Shown: positions 49,558-58,233 of the stretch, piece by piece
How positions within the stretch are numbered: the stretch's first letter is position 1
Layout: each line of letters opens with the position of its first letter
NCBI RefSeq assembly: GCF_015163075.1
Contig: NZ_JADDXU010000012.1
Span: forward strand, 248,001-312,000
From: Streptomyces justiciae
GTDB taxonomy: Bacteria > Actinomycetota > Actinomycetes > Streptomycetales > Streptomycetaceae
Reading direction: 5' to 3'
Length of the DNA stretch: 64,000 bases
Position numbers and translations under genes: made by a program
Notes under the pieces: generated by a model
Seen by the model: only the letters and a program-made list of their open reading frames with translations
What the model was told of the DNA's origin: nothing
The model's database searches: none

Positions 49558-51198
49558 ATGACCGACGCCCTCACCCGCGTCCGCGCCGCCTACGCCCGCA
49601 TCAAGGCCGTGGACCGACCGGAGATCTGGATCGACCTGCGCCCGCAGGAGGAGGTCGAGGCCGAGGCCCGTGCCGTCGACGCCGGTGAAGGCCTCCCGCT
49701 GGCCGGCCGCGTGTTCGCCGTGAAGGGCAACATCGACGTGACGGGCCTGCCGACGACCGCGGGCTGCCCGGCGTACGCCTACCACCCCGACGAGGACGCC
49801 CCCGTCGTGGCCGGCCTCCGCGCGGCCGGCGCGATCGTGCTGGGCACCACCAACCTGGACCAGTTCGCGACCGGCCTGGTCGGCACCCGCTCCCCGCACG
49901 GCGCCGTCCGCAACGCCCACGACCCGTCCCGTATCAGCGGCGGCTCCAGTTCGGGCTCGGCCGTCGCGGTGGCCCTCGGCCTGGTCGACTTCGCCCTGGG
50001 CACCGACACGGCCGGCTCGGGCCGGGTGCCGGCGGCCTTCAACGGCATCGTCGGCCTCAAGCCCACCCGAGGCCTGGTCCCGACGACCGGCGTGGTCCCG
50101 GCCTGCGCCTCCCTGGACTGCGTGACGGTCTTCGCCCGCACCCTTCCGGAGGCGGAACAGGCGCTCTCCCACATGGCGACGGGCACGCCCCCCGCGCTCC
50201 CCGGCCGGGCACCGGGCCCCTGGCGGATAGCCGTCCCGCCCCTGGACCAGCTCGGCGAACTGGACGAGGGCTGGGCGGAGGCCTACGAGGCGGCAGTCGC
50301 GCAACTGTCGGCTTCAGGCGCCGAGATCCGCACCCTCGACCTGACCCCGTTCACCGAGGCGGCCGCGATGCTCTACGAGGGCGCGTTCGTGGCGGAGCGC
50401 TACACGGCGGTGGGAAGCTTTGTCGACAAGTTGCTCACGGAGGGAGGCGAGGGCCTGGACCCGACGGTCGCCGGCATCATCACCCGCGCCCGCGACATCC
50501 CGGCCCACCAGCTCTACGCCGACATGGACCGCCTGTCGTCTCTCCGCACCCGAGCCCTGACAGAACTCTCGGACGCGGACGCCCTGTTGCTCCCCACAAC
50601 CCCGGGCCACCCCACCCTCGCGGAGGTGGCCGCGGCCCCCCTGTCCACCAACGCCCGCCTGGGCCGCTTCACCAACTCCACCAACCTCTTCGACCTGGCG
50701 GCGGTGGCGGTCCCGGCGGGCGAGGTGAACGGCCTCCCGTTCGGCGTGATGCTGATAGGCCCGGCGTTCACGGACGAACGCCTGGCGAGGATGGCGGGGC
50801 TGCTCCAGCCGGAGACGAGGCTGGCGGTGGTGGGGGCACATCTGTCGGGCCAGCCGTTGAACCCCCAACTCCTTGGATTGGGGGCCCGCTTGGAACGTAC
50901 GACGACGACGGCCGCGGCGTATCGCCTCTATGCCCTGCGTACGACCCCGCCGAAGCCGGGCTTGGTGCACGTGGGCAAGGAAGGAGCCGCGATCGAGACG
51001 GAGATCTGGCGCCTCGCGGCAGAGGGCCTGGGCCGCCTACTGTCCACGCTTCCGCGGCCCATGACGCTGGGCAGCGTGGAATTGGCAGACGGTAGCCGGA
51101 TCCCGGGCTTCCTTTGCGAACCAGCCGCCTTGACGGACGCCGAGGACATCACGCGACACGGCAGTTGGCGGAACTATCTGAAACGCAGGGGACACTGA
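49558..51198 (+). CDS. atzF: Allophanate hydrolase
   Basis: 546 residues. The amidase-signature domain carries the Ser-cisSer-Lys triad: Lys in VFAVKGNIDVTG, Ser in SRISGGSSSGSAVAVALG and Ser in GTDTAGSGRVPAAFNG. A C-terminal domain of about 120 residues (from TTTTAAAYRLYALR) is that of AtzF/DUR1 enzymes. It cleaves allophanate to two ammonia and two CO2, the final step of the pathway. The start ATG at 49558 has AACGAGG seven bases upstream. The gene is the last of the operon and ends just before gene-end repeat copy C. Confidence 0.95.
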   Translation: MTDALTRVRAAYARIKAVDRPEIWIDLRPQEEVEAEARAVDAGEGLPLAGRVFAVKGNIDVTGLPTTAGCPAYAYHPDEDAPVVAGLRAAGAIVLGTTNLDQFATGLVGTRSPHGAVRNAHDPSRISGGSSSGSAVAVALGLVDFALGTDTAGSGRVPAAFNGIVGLKPTRGLVPTTGVVPACASLDCVTVFARTLPEAEQALSHMATGTPPALPGRAPGPWRIAVPPLDQLGELDEGWAEAYEAAVAQLSASGAEIRTLDLTPFTEAAAMLYEGAFVAERYTAVGSFVDKLLTEGGEGLDPTVAGIITRARDIPAHQLYADMDRLSSLRTRALTELSDADALLLPTTPGHPTLAEVAAAPLSTNARLGRFTNSTNLFDLAAVAVPAGEVNGLPFGVMLIGPAFTDERLARMAGLLQPETRLAVVGAHLSGQPLNPQLLGLGARLERTTTTAAAYRLYALRTTPPKPGLVHVGKEGAAIETEIWRLAAEGLGRLLSTLPRPMTLGSVELADGSRIPGFLCEPAALTDAEDITRHGSWRNYLKRRGH

Positions 51199-51202
51199 CC
51201 GA

Positions 51203-51250
51203 CCTAGGGGCGCGGGGAACTGCGCGACCAGCCACAGACAACCCGCACCC
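51203..51250 (+). repeat. Gene-end repeat, copy C
   Basis: CCTAGGGGCGCGGGGAACTG, then CGCGACCAGCCACAGACAAC, four bases after the allophanate hydrolase stop and in its orientation. It matches copies at 881-932 and 11991-12047. It fills the 65-base gap between two convergent genes and may help end transcription. Confidence 0.75.
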
Positions 51251-51263
51251 GCCCCCGAAACGG

Positions 51264-54074
51264 TCACCCCACCGACGAGTAGGCCACAACCCCCCGCAAC
51301 AACTGATCAACCGCCTTACGCGCAGCCTTGGCCACAGAAGACCCCTCCCTCGCCGGCGCCGCAGCCGAGATCTGCCCCAGCACATCGATCACCTGCTTGC
51401 ACCACCGCACAAAGTCCCCGGCCGGCATCTCAGCCTCCCGAAGCACCTCATCGAGCCCCTTCCCACTGGCCCACATGTACGCGGCCCAGGCGAACCCGAG
51501 ATCCGGCTCACGCTGCCCGACACCCTCGGTCTGCGTGATCCGGAAGTCCTCCTCAAGGGCGTCCAGCCGCCCCCAGATCCGCACCATCTCACCCAGCGCG
51601 GCCTTCGCCTTGCCGGACGGCAGCTTCGGCGCCATCGCGTCGTCACCGACCCGCGCCTCGTACACCAGAGCCGAGACGCACGCGGCAAGCTCGGCAGGGG
51701 CGAGCCCCTCCCAGACTCCGGCCCGCAGACACTCGCTGGCCAGCAGATCGAGCTCGCCGTAGAGCCGCGCCAGCCGCTTGCCGTGCTCGGTGACCTCGTC
51801 GGCCCGCAGATAGTCCAGCTCGGTCAGCAGCGCGACGATGCGGTCAAAGGTCCTCGCGATGGTGTTCGTACGCCCCTCGATGCGCCGCTCCAGCTGCGAG
51901 GTGTCCCGCAGCAGCCGGTGATACCGCTCGGCCCACCGCGCATGGTCCTCCCGGTCGTCGCACCCGTGGCACGGATGCGCCCGGATCTCGGTCCGCAGGC
52001 GCGCGATCTCACGGTCGTCGGCGGCCTGCGCCCGCTTCTTGCGGGCCCGCTCCGGCGGAATGTGCCCGGCCTTGGTCCGCAGGGCGGAGGCCAGATCCCG
52101 ACGCGACTGAGGCGAGCGCGGGTTGAAGGACTTGGGAATCCGCATCCGGTCCAACGCCTCGACCGGCACCGGGAAGTCCATCGACGCCAGCCGCTTGACC
52201 TGCCGCTCGGCGGTCAGCACCAACGGCCGGGGCCCGTCATGCTGCTCGAAGCCCCGGTGTCCGTTGGACCGCCCGGCGGGCAGCCCCGGGTCCAACACCA
52301 GGGCCAGTCCTGCGTACTTGCCCGTCGGGACATGGATGACATCCCCCGGCTTGAGCTTCTCCAGCGCCGTCGCGGCCTCGGCGCGCCGCTGGTTGGCGCC
52401 CTGCCGGGCCAACTCGGTCTCGCGGTCCTTCAGTTCGCGCCGCAGTCGCGCGTACTCCTCGAAGTCACCGAGGTGGCAGGTCATGGACTCCTTGTAGCCC
52501 TCAAGACCCTCCTCGTTGCGCTGCACCTGCCGCGAGATGCCCACGACCGACTTGTCGGCCTGGAACTGCGCGAACGACGTCTCCAGCAGCTCCCTGGACC
52601 GGTGCCGCCCGAACTGCTCGACCAGGTTGACCGCCATGTTGTACGACGGCTTGAAGCTGGACCGCAGCGGATACGTGCGCGTGCCGGCGAGCCCGGCGAG
52701 ATGGTCGGGGCTCATCCCGCGCTGCCACAGCACCACGGCATGGCCCTCGACGTCGATGCCGCGCCGCCCGGCCCGGCCCGTCAGCTGGGTGTACTCGCCG
52801 GGGGTGATGTCGGCGTGCTGCTCGCCGTTCCACTTGACGAGTTTCTCCAACACCACCGACCGGGCGGGCATGTTGATGCCCAGGGCGAGGGTCTCGGTCG
52901 CGAACACGGCCTTCACCAGGCCGCGTACGAAGAGTTCCTCGACGACCTCCTTGAACGTCGGCAGCATGCCCGCGTGGTGGGCCGCGATGCCGCGCTCGAG
53001 GCCTTCCAGCCACTCGTAGTACCCGAGGACGTGCAGGTCCTCCGTCGGGATGGAGGCGGTGCGCTCCTCGACGAGGTCACGGACCTTGGCCCGCGCCTCG
53101 TCGTCGTTGAGCCGCAGTCCGGCGTACAGGCACTGCTGTACGGCCGCTTCGCAGGCGGCCCGGCTGAAGATGAACGTGATGGCGGGCAGCAGGCCTTCGG
53201 CGTCGAGCCGCTCGATGACCTCGGGGCGGCCCGGGGTCCACACGCGCGAGCGCTGTCTGCGCTCCCGCTCCCGGTCGGCCTCGCGCATCGCCCGGCCGCG
53301 TCTGCGGTCCTGGTAGGAGGGCCGCTGAGCCTCCATGCGGGCCAGCCGCGTGAGGTCGGGGTTGACGGCCTTCTTCTGGCCCTCGCCCTCCTCGAACAGG
53401 TCGTACATCCGCCGTCCGGCGAGCACGTGCTGGAACAGCGGCACGGGCCGGTGCTCGGAGACGATCACCTCGGTGTCGCCGCGGACGGTGTCGAGCCAGT
53501 CCCCGAACTCCTCGGCGTTGGACACGGTCGCCGACAGCGAGACCAGCGTGACGGACTCGGGGAGGTGGATGATCACCTCTTCCCATACGGCGCCACGGAA
53601 GCGGTCGGAGAGGTAGTGCACCTCGTCCATGACCACGTAGCCGAGGCCGAGGAGGGTCTGGGAGCCCGCGTACAGCATGTTCCGCAGCACCTCGGTGGTC
53701 ATCACGACCACCGGGGCCTCGGAGTTGACGCTGTTGTCGCCGGTGAGCAGACCGACCTTGTCGGCGCCGTAGCGGCGGCACAGGTCGGCGTACTTCTGGT
53801 TCGACAGCGCCTTGATGGGTGTCGTGTAGAAGCACTTCTTGCCCTGTTGCAGGGCGAGGTGGACGGCGAACTCGCCGACGATCGTCTTGCCGGAGCCGGT
53901 GGGGGCTGCCACCAGTACGCCCTTCCCCGCCTCGAGCGCCTGGCAGGCCTCGATCTGGAAGGGGTCGAGGCCGAAGTCGTACATCTCGCGGAAGCCCGCG
54001 AGCGCGGTGGCCTGCTCGGCGGCCCGCAGACGGGCAGCCGCATACCGCTCGGCCGGTGAGAGGTCCTCTGTCAT
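51264..54074 (-). CDS. Ski2/Mtr4-like DEAD-box RNA helicase (HelY-like)
   Basis: 936 residues from the ATG at 54074 (MTEDLSPAERYAAARLRAA). Helicase motifs: FQIEACQALE (Q motif region), APTGSGKT (I), TTPIKALSNQK (Ia), VVMDEVHYL (II, DEVH), LSATVSN (III), and the C-terminal MLPTFKEVVEELFVRGLVKA and QLTGRAGRRGID (VI). The C-terminal 200 residues are a DSHCT-type domain (LASECLRAGVWEGLAPAELA). It should unwind structured RNA during turnover or ribosome assembly. It belongs to the conserved block with tatAC and pafBC. Confidence 0.93.
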   Translation of the reverse strand: MTEDLSPAERYAAARLRAAEQATALAGFREMYDFGLDPFQIEACQALEAGKGVLVAAPTGSGKTIVGEFAVHLALQQGKKCFYTTPIKALSNQKYADLCRRYGADKVGLLTGDNSVNSEAPVVVMTTEVLRNMLYAGSQTLLGLGYVVMDEVHYLSDRFRGAVWEEVIIHLPESVTLVSLSATVSNAEEFGDWLDTVRGDTEVIVSEHRPVPLFQHVLAGRRMYDLFEEGEGQKKAVNPDLTRLARMEAQRPSYQDRRRGRAMREADRERERRQRSRVWTPGRPEVIERLDAEGLLPAITFIFSRAACEAAVQQCLYAGLRLNDDEARAKVRDLVEERTASIPTEDLHVLGYYEWLEGLERGIAAHHAGMLPTFKEVVEELFVRGLVKAVFATETLALGINMPARSVVLEKLVKWNGEQHADITPGEYTQLTGRAGRRGIDVEGHAVVLWQRGMSPDHLAGLAGTRTYPLRSSFKPSYNMAVNLVEQFGRHRSRELLETSFAQFQADKSVVGISRQVQRNEEGLEGYKESMTCHLGDFEEYARLRRELKDRETELARQGANQRRAEAATALEKLKPGDVIHVPTGKYAGLALVLDPGLPAGRSNGHRGFEQHDGPRPLVLTAERQVKRLASMDFPVPVEALDRMRIPKSFNPRSPQSRRDLASALRTKAGHIPPERARKKRAQAADDREIARLRTEIRAHPCHGCDDREDHARWAERYHRLLRDTSQLERRIEGRTNTIARTFDRIVALLTELDYLRADEVTEHGKRLARLYGELDLLASECLRAGVWEGLAPAELAACVSALVYEARVGDDAMAPKLPSGKAKAALGEMVRIWGRLDALEEDFRITQTEGVGQREPDLGFAWAAYMWASGKGLDEVLREAEMPAGDFVRWCKQVIDVLGQISAAAPAREGSSVAKAARKAVDQLLRGVVAYSSVG

Positions 54075-54159
54075 CGTGCTTTCGAGCGTACCGGGCCCCA
54101 CTGACAACAGGACGATCATTATCCGGATCCCGTCTTGTCAAACCCCGGGTCCGTGCACT

Positions 54160-55050
54160 TCAGAGCCCCGCGACCCGCACCGCGCCGGGCACACAGCGCG
54201 CGGTCAGCGGCAACGGCCCGAGCGGCTCCCCGTCCGCGTACCCGGTGATCCCCGCCGCGCTGATCTCGACCTTCGCCGCCCGGTGCACGGTGACCTTGGG
54301 GTGGTCGACGTGGGTGCCCCGGTAGACGCTCGGGAACACCCTGAGCAGCGTGGCCCGGCCGCAGTCGCCGACCACGGTGATGTCGAACAGCCCGTCGGTG
54401 AGATCCGCGCCGGGGCAGATCCGCATGCCGCCGCCGTACGACGATCCGTTGCCGACCGCCACCAGGGTCGCCTCGATCTCCTGGACCTCGCCGTCGTCGA
54501 GCCTGATCCGGTACGGGAAGGGTCTGAACGCCGCCAGCTCGGCGATCATCGCCAGGTCGTACCGGAAGCGGCCCGTGGGCCATCTCATCCTGTTGCCGCG
54601 GTCGTTGACGCGGGAGTCGAACCCGGAGGCCAGGACGGTGCCGAACCAGCGGTCGCCCACCTGCCCGAGGTCGACGTCATGCAGCTCGCCGCCCTTGAGG
54701 GCGTCGGCGATCCGGCGTCCCGCGGCGGCCGGGTCCCGCACCGGCAGGCCCAGGGCGCGGGCGAGGTCGTTGCCGGTGCCCACGGCGACCAGGCCGAGCG
54801 GGGTGCGGGTGCCGGCGACGGCCTGGAGCGCGAGGTGCGCCATGCCGTCGCCGCCGACGGCGATCAGCGCGCCGGTGCCGTCCGCGACGGCGGCACGCGC
54901 GCGGGTGAGGGCGTCCCCGGCGTTCTCCCCGAGGACCGTACGCACGGAGAAACCGGCCGCCCGCAACGCGGAAGCGGCCGGCTGCGCCGCGTGGGCGCCC
55001 CGGCCGCGACCCGCGGTGGGGTTGACGAAGAGGGTGATCTCGCTGGTCAC
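54160..55050 (-). CDS. Diacylglycerol/sphingosine kinase-family lipid kinase
   Basis: 296 residues from a GTG at 55050 (TSEITLFVNPTAGRGRGAHA); an in-frame ATG lies eight codons upstream. The nucleotide-binding GGDG motif is in LIAVGGDGMAHLALQAV, followed by VGTGNDLARALGLP. The C-terminal beta domain has SSYGGGMRICPGADLTDGLF. It would phosphorylate diacylglycerol or a related lipid on the inner face of the membrane. It lies between the helicase and tatC genes, as in other actinobacteria. Confidence 0.9.
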   Translation of the reverse strand: MTSEITLFVNPTAGRGRGAHAAQPAASALRAAGFSVRTVLGENAGDALTRARAAVADGTGALIAVGGDGMAHLALQAVAGTRTPLGLVAVGTGNDLARALGLPVRDPAAAGRRIADALKGGELHDVDLGQVGDRWFGTVLASGFDSRVNDRGNRMRWPTGRFRYDLAMIAELAAFRPFPYRIRLDDGEVQEIEATLVAVGNGSSYGGGMRICPGADLTDGLFDITVVGDCGRATLLRVFPSVYRGTHVDHPKVTVHRAAKVEISAAGITGYADGEPLGPLPLTARCVPGAVRVAGL

Positions 55051-55081
55051 GTCACCGACCCTACGAGCGGCCACCCGATCT

Positions 55082-56035
55082 TCAGGTCACGTCGTCATAA
55101 CCGTTGACCCGGTCCGTGGTCGACTGCTCGGGCAGCGCCCGGCTGGCGGAGACCGTCTCGACCTCGCCGATGTCCTCGGGGGTGAGGTCCAGGTCGGAGG
55201 CCTCGTCGTCGGCGGGGCCCTCCGCCTCACGGCGGCGCCGGCGCCTGTCGTTGACCAGGGAGAACAGCGTCGCGAGGAAGTACAGCACCCAGATGGGACC
55301 GGCCAGCGCGAGCATGCTCAGCGGGTCCGTGCTCGGCGTCGCGACCGCGGCGAACACGGTGATGCCCATGATCATCCCGCGCCACCAGCCGAGCATCCGC
55401 TTGCCGGTGATCATGCCGGTGAGATTGAGCATCACCAGCAGGAGCGGCAGCTCGAAGGAGAGGCCGAAGACGATGACCATGCGCGTGACGAGCTGGAGCA
55501 GGTCGTCGAGCGGCAGCAGGTTGTCGATGCTGCCGTTGGGCGTGAAGTCGATCAGCACCTTCGCGGTGGTGGGGAGCACCGAGTACGCGAAGTAGGCACC
55601 GCCGATGAACAGCGGGGCACCGGTGAAGACGAACGCGTACGCGTACTTCTTCTCGTGCCGGTGCAGGCCCGGGGCGACGAACGCCCAGAGCTGGTACAGC
55701 CAGATCGGCGAGGCCAGCACGATGCCCGCGGTCAGCGAGACCTGCAGGGCGAGCGTGAAGGGCGCGAGCAGACCGTTGATCGTGATCCGGGCGCACTTCT
55801 CACTGGCGTCGGACGACTTGGCCAGTTCCGCGAAGCTCGAGTCGCAACCGATGGAGTCCAGGATCGGCTTCGTCAGGAAGTTGATGATGTCGTTGTAGAA
55901 GAAGGCGGCGACGATCGTGACGATGACGATGGCCAGCAGCGCCTTCGCGAGCCGGTTGCGAAGCTCACGAAGGTGATCCGCAAGGGGCATCCGCCCCTCG
56001 GGATCCTTCTCCTCTTTGCGGGCAGACTTCAGCAA
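55082..56035 (-). CDS. tatC: Twin-arginine translocase subunit TatC
   Basis: 317 residues with six membrane helices. Opening DPEGRMPLADHLRELRNRLA contains the conserved cytoplasmic motif HLxELRxR; the first periplasmic loop has the proline/alanine-rich region GLLAPFTLALQVSLTAGIVL, and later FAPGLHRHEKKYA-like sequence (FVAPGLHRHEKKYAYAFVF). The C-terminus adds a charged cytoplasmic tail of about 65 residues. TatC binds twin-arginine signal peptides and recruits TatA. It lies 47 bases downstream of tatA on the same strand. Confidence 0.97.
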   Translation of the reverse strand: MLKSARKEEKDPEGRMPLADHLRELRNRLAKALLAIVIVTIVAAFFYNDIINFLTKPILDSIGCDSSFAELAKSSDASEKCARITINGLLAPFTLALQVSLTAGIVLASPIWLYQLWAFVAPGLHRHEKKYAYAFVFTGAPLFIGGAYFAYSVLPTTAKVLIDFTPNGSIDNLLPLDDLLQLVTRMVIVFGLSFELPLLLVMLNLTGMITGKRMLGWWRGMIMGITVFAAVATPSTDPLSMLALAGPIWVLYFLATLFSLVNDRRRRRREAEGPADDEASDLDLTPEDIGEVETVSASRALPEQSTTDRVNGYDDVT

Positions 56036-56082
56036 CCCACGTTCCCATCTCGTGCGGCGGGCCGGAGGTCACCGGCCCTGCG

Positions 56083-56370
56083 TCAGCGCTTGGTCGTGTC
56101 CGTCGGCTCGGTGACCGGGCGGGAGCTGGTCACGTCGCCGGGAGCGGCCTGGATGATGCGCTGCGCCGGGGCCTGGTCGTCCGCCTGCTGCGGCGGGTCG
56201 GCCGGGGCGGGGGTCTTGCCCTCGTCCTTCATCGCCTTCGCCTCGCTCTTGAGGATGCGGGCGGACTTGCCGAGCGAGCGCGCCATGTCGGGAAGCTTCT
56301 TCGCGCCGAACAGCAGGATGATGACGACGAGGATGAGAATGATCTCGGGGGCGCCGAGCCTTCCGAACAT
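56083..56370 (-). CDS. tatA: Twin-arginine translocase subunit TatA
   Basis: 95 residues. One N-terminal membrane helix (LGAPEIILILVVIILLFGAK), the FG hinge followed by KKLPDMARSLGKSARILKSE (amphipathic helix), and a disordered Pro/Gln-rich tail make a standard TatA. It forms the protein-conducting part of the Tat system. The ATG at 56370 begins MFGRLGAPE. An 18-bp perfect palindrome stands 40 bases upstream. Confidence 0.96.
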   Translation of the reverse strand: MFGRLGAPEIILILVVIILLFGAKKLPDMARSLGKSARILKSEAKAMKDEGKTPAPADPPQQADDQAPAQRIIQAAPGDVTSSRPVTEPTDTTKR

Positions 56371-56410
56371 AAGTCTTTACCTTCTCACCGAGGCGGCTGG
56401 GGTGGGGTGC

Positions 56411-56437
56411 TGTCCGACCGGTCGGACACGTGTCCGA
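56411..56437. promoter_or_regulatory. 18-bp perfect palindrome plus half-site upstream of tatA
   Basis: TGTCCGACCGGTCGGACA (56411-56428) is fully symmetric, and a third TGTCCGA follows at 56431-56437. It is 41 bases from the tatA start. The rest of the 261-base gap 56371-56631 shows no gene. Confidence 0.5.
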
Positions 56438-56631
56438 ACGATCGTGTTGTCAGCGATCGTAACGCTCAGGGGTAAACGTGAGGCAATCCCCGTGCGTACT
56501 CCCGGTCCGCGATCCGGGCCTCGTTCTCCGGTCCGCGACCAGCAGCGTACCTGCCCATGCCATCAAGGTGACAGGGCGAAGTGACCCAAACCGCTTGCGG
56601 CGCAGGACTCACATGCAGAGCACAGCAGGAC

Positions 56632-56826
56632 TCACAGCGCGTCCACAGAGCGCACGGTGCTCTCGGCGGCCCGCTCCAGATCCGCCGCGGCCCTGCTGAT
56701 GCGCTGCGCGGAGTCCGAGACCTGCCGTCCCAGCCGCTGCGCCTCCAGGAACACGCGCACGGCGAGCACGCCGAGAACGGCGATCCCCAGGAAGCCCACA
56801 GCGACGGCGAACATCGACCAGAACAT
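56632..56826 (-). CDS. Small single-pass membrane protein
   Basis: 64 residues: one N-terminal membrane helix (MFAVAVGFLGIAVLGVLAVR) and a charged heptad-like helix (EAQRLGRQVSDSAQRISRAA, then ADLERAAE) suited to a coiled coil. It sits in a chain of closely spaced genes (pafB, pafC, zinc ribbon, this gene) in which only 9 bases separate it from the preceding stop. Start and frame bias support a real gene. Function unknown; the layout recalls DUF948-like proteins. Confidence 0.65.
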   Translation of the reverse strand: MFWSMFAVAVGFLGIAVLGVLAVRVFLEAQRLGRQVSDSAQRISRAAADLERAAESTVRSVDAL

Positions 56827-56835
56827 AGGCAGACC

Positions 56836-57189
56836 CTAGAGGGTCGAGTGCAGGCGCAGTGTCCTGACCCCACCGCCGGTGAGCAGCTCCACGATCCGCT
56901 CCCCGGCCGGCTTGCGCACGGAGACCCCGCAGTCCGGGCAGGTGAACGAGTAGAACGTGGTCTTGCTGGTGGCGCCGATGGCCAGCCGCAGGGCGCTCGC
57001 GGCGAGCTCGAAGCGGCCCCGGCAGTCCGGGCAGCCGGCCCGGAACACCATCGGGGAGACACTTCTCATCCCCGCGAAGGCGGCCGCCACGGACATCCCC
57101 GCCGCACCCGAAGCGGCGGCACCGGAGACACCCCCACCAGAAGTCGCCGCACCCGAGGTGACCGCACCGGAGGTAGCCGACTCGCTCAA
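56836..57189 (-). CDS. Zinc-ribbon protein downstream of pafC
   Basis: 117 residues, overlapping the pafC stop by 4 bases. After about 45 residues of Gly/Ala/Ser/Thr repeats come two CxxC pairs, GCPDCRGRFEL and FTCPDCGVSVRKP, about 28 residues apart: a zinc ribbon. Its C-terminus is EELL-like (ERIVELLTGGGVRTLRLHST). Recognised as a conserved companion of pafBC in Streptomyces, without known activity. It may bind nucleic acid or protein. Confidence 0.78.
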   Translation of the reverse strand: MSESATSGAVTSGAATSGGGVSGAAASGAAGMSVAAAFAGMRSVSPMVFRAGCPDCRGRFELAASALRLAIGATSKTTFYSFTCPDCGVSVRKPAGERIVELLTGGGVRTLRLHSTL

Positions 57190-58214
57190 AGCCCCTGCTC
57201 CTGCCTGTCGTACCGCTCGTCGTCCCGCACCTCGACCCCGTCGTACGCCGCCAGCGCCTCGCGAGCCGCCTGCCGGGCGCTGTCGGCCAGCCCGCTCGGC
57301 GAGACGATGCGGCCGTCCCGGCCGAGCCGCAGCGCCAGCCGGCGCAGGGAGGCCGGGTCGGGGGTGCGCAGGGTAATACGCAGCCCGCCGTCCGGAAGCT
57401 CATCCGCACTGTCGTGCGGGTAGTACTCGGCGACCCAGCGCCCGCCCGGGCCCACTTCGACGACGACCTCCGGGTCCTCGGCGGCCGGCTGCACCAGTGC
57501 CTCGGACAGGTCCCGCAGCTCGATCTCGGGCGGCACCGACGGCTCGTCCAGGATCTTGATCTCGGCGACCCGGTCGAGCCGGAAGGTGCGGCGCGCCTCG
57601 GAGCGGCGGCACCAGGCCTCGACATAGGTGTGCCCGACGCTGACCAGGCGGATCGGGTCGATCTCGCGCTCGCTGAGCTCGTCACGGGCGGGCGAGTAGT
57701 AGCGGATCCACAGCCGGCGCCGCTCGGAGATCGCCCGGTCGACGTCGGCGAAGACACCGCCCTCCGACTCGAAGGTCACCGACAGCCGGGAACTCGCGCC
57801 CGCCTGCTCACCGGCGGCGGCCTCCACCTTGGCGGTCGCCCGCAGCAGCGCCTGCCGGTCGCCCTCGCGCAGCCCGGGCAGCGTGGACACCGCACGGGCG
57901 GCGACGAGCAGCGCGGTGGCCTCGTCGGCGGCGAGCCGCAGCGGCTCGGCGGTCTCCTCACCGAGGGCGGCCGGGTTGTGCCACCAGATGCGCTCACCGT
58001 CGGTGTCGATGTCGAGGAGGTCACCGCCGCGGAAGCTGGTGCCGCACATCGGCAGCACGTCGAGGTCCGAGACCAGCTCGTCCTCGGTGATGCCGAAAGC
58101 CCGGGCGACGTCCTCGACGCGGGCGCCGGGCCGCTCCTTCAGATACGTCACCAAGGACAGCATCCGCCGGGTCTGGTCGATGGCGTTGACGGGCCTGACC
58201 GGTTTGCCTGCCAC
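57186..58214 (-). CDS. pafC: WYL-domain transcriptional regulator PafC
   Basis: 342 residues from a GTG at 58214 with GGGGA upstream (VAGKPVRPVNAIDQTRRML). The winged-helix (LVTYLKERPGARVEDVARAF) is followed by a WYL domain (RRRLWIRYYSPARDELSERE, HTYVEAWCRRSEARRTFRLD) and a C-terminal WCX part. With PafB it forms the activator of the RecA-independent DNA-damage response in mycobacteria. Starts 20 bases after pafB. Confidence 0.92.
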   Translation of the reverse strand: MAGKPVRPVNAIDQTRRMLSLVTYLKERPGARVEDVARAFGITEDELVSDLDVLPMCGTSFRGGDLLDIDTDGERIWWHNPAALGEETAEPLRLAADEATALLVAARAVSTLPGLREGDRQALLRATAKVEAAAGEQAGASSRLSVTFESEGGVFADVDRAISERRRLWIRYYSPARDELSEREIDPIRLVSVGHTYVEAWCRRSEARRTFRLDRVAEIKILDEPSVPPEIELRDLSEALVQPAAEDPEVVVEVGPGGRWVAEYYPHDSADELPDGGLRITLRTPDPASLRRLALRLGRDGRIVSPSGLADSARQAAREALAAYDGVEVRDDERYDRQEQGL

Positions 58215-58233
58215 AGTTGTTCCCCGCTCCCCC

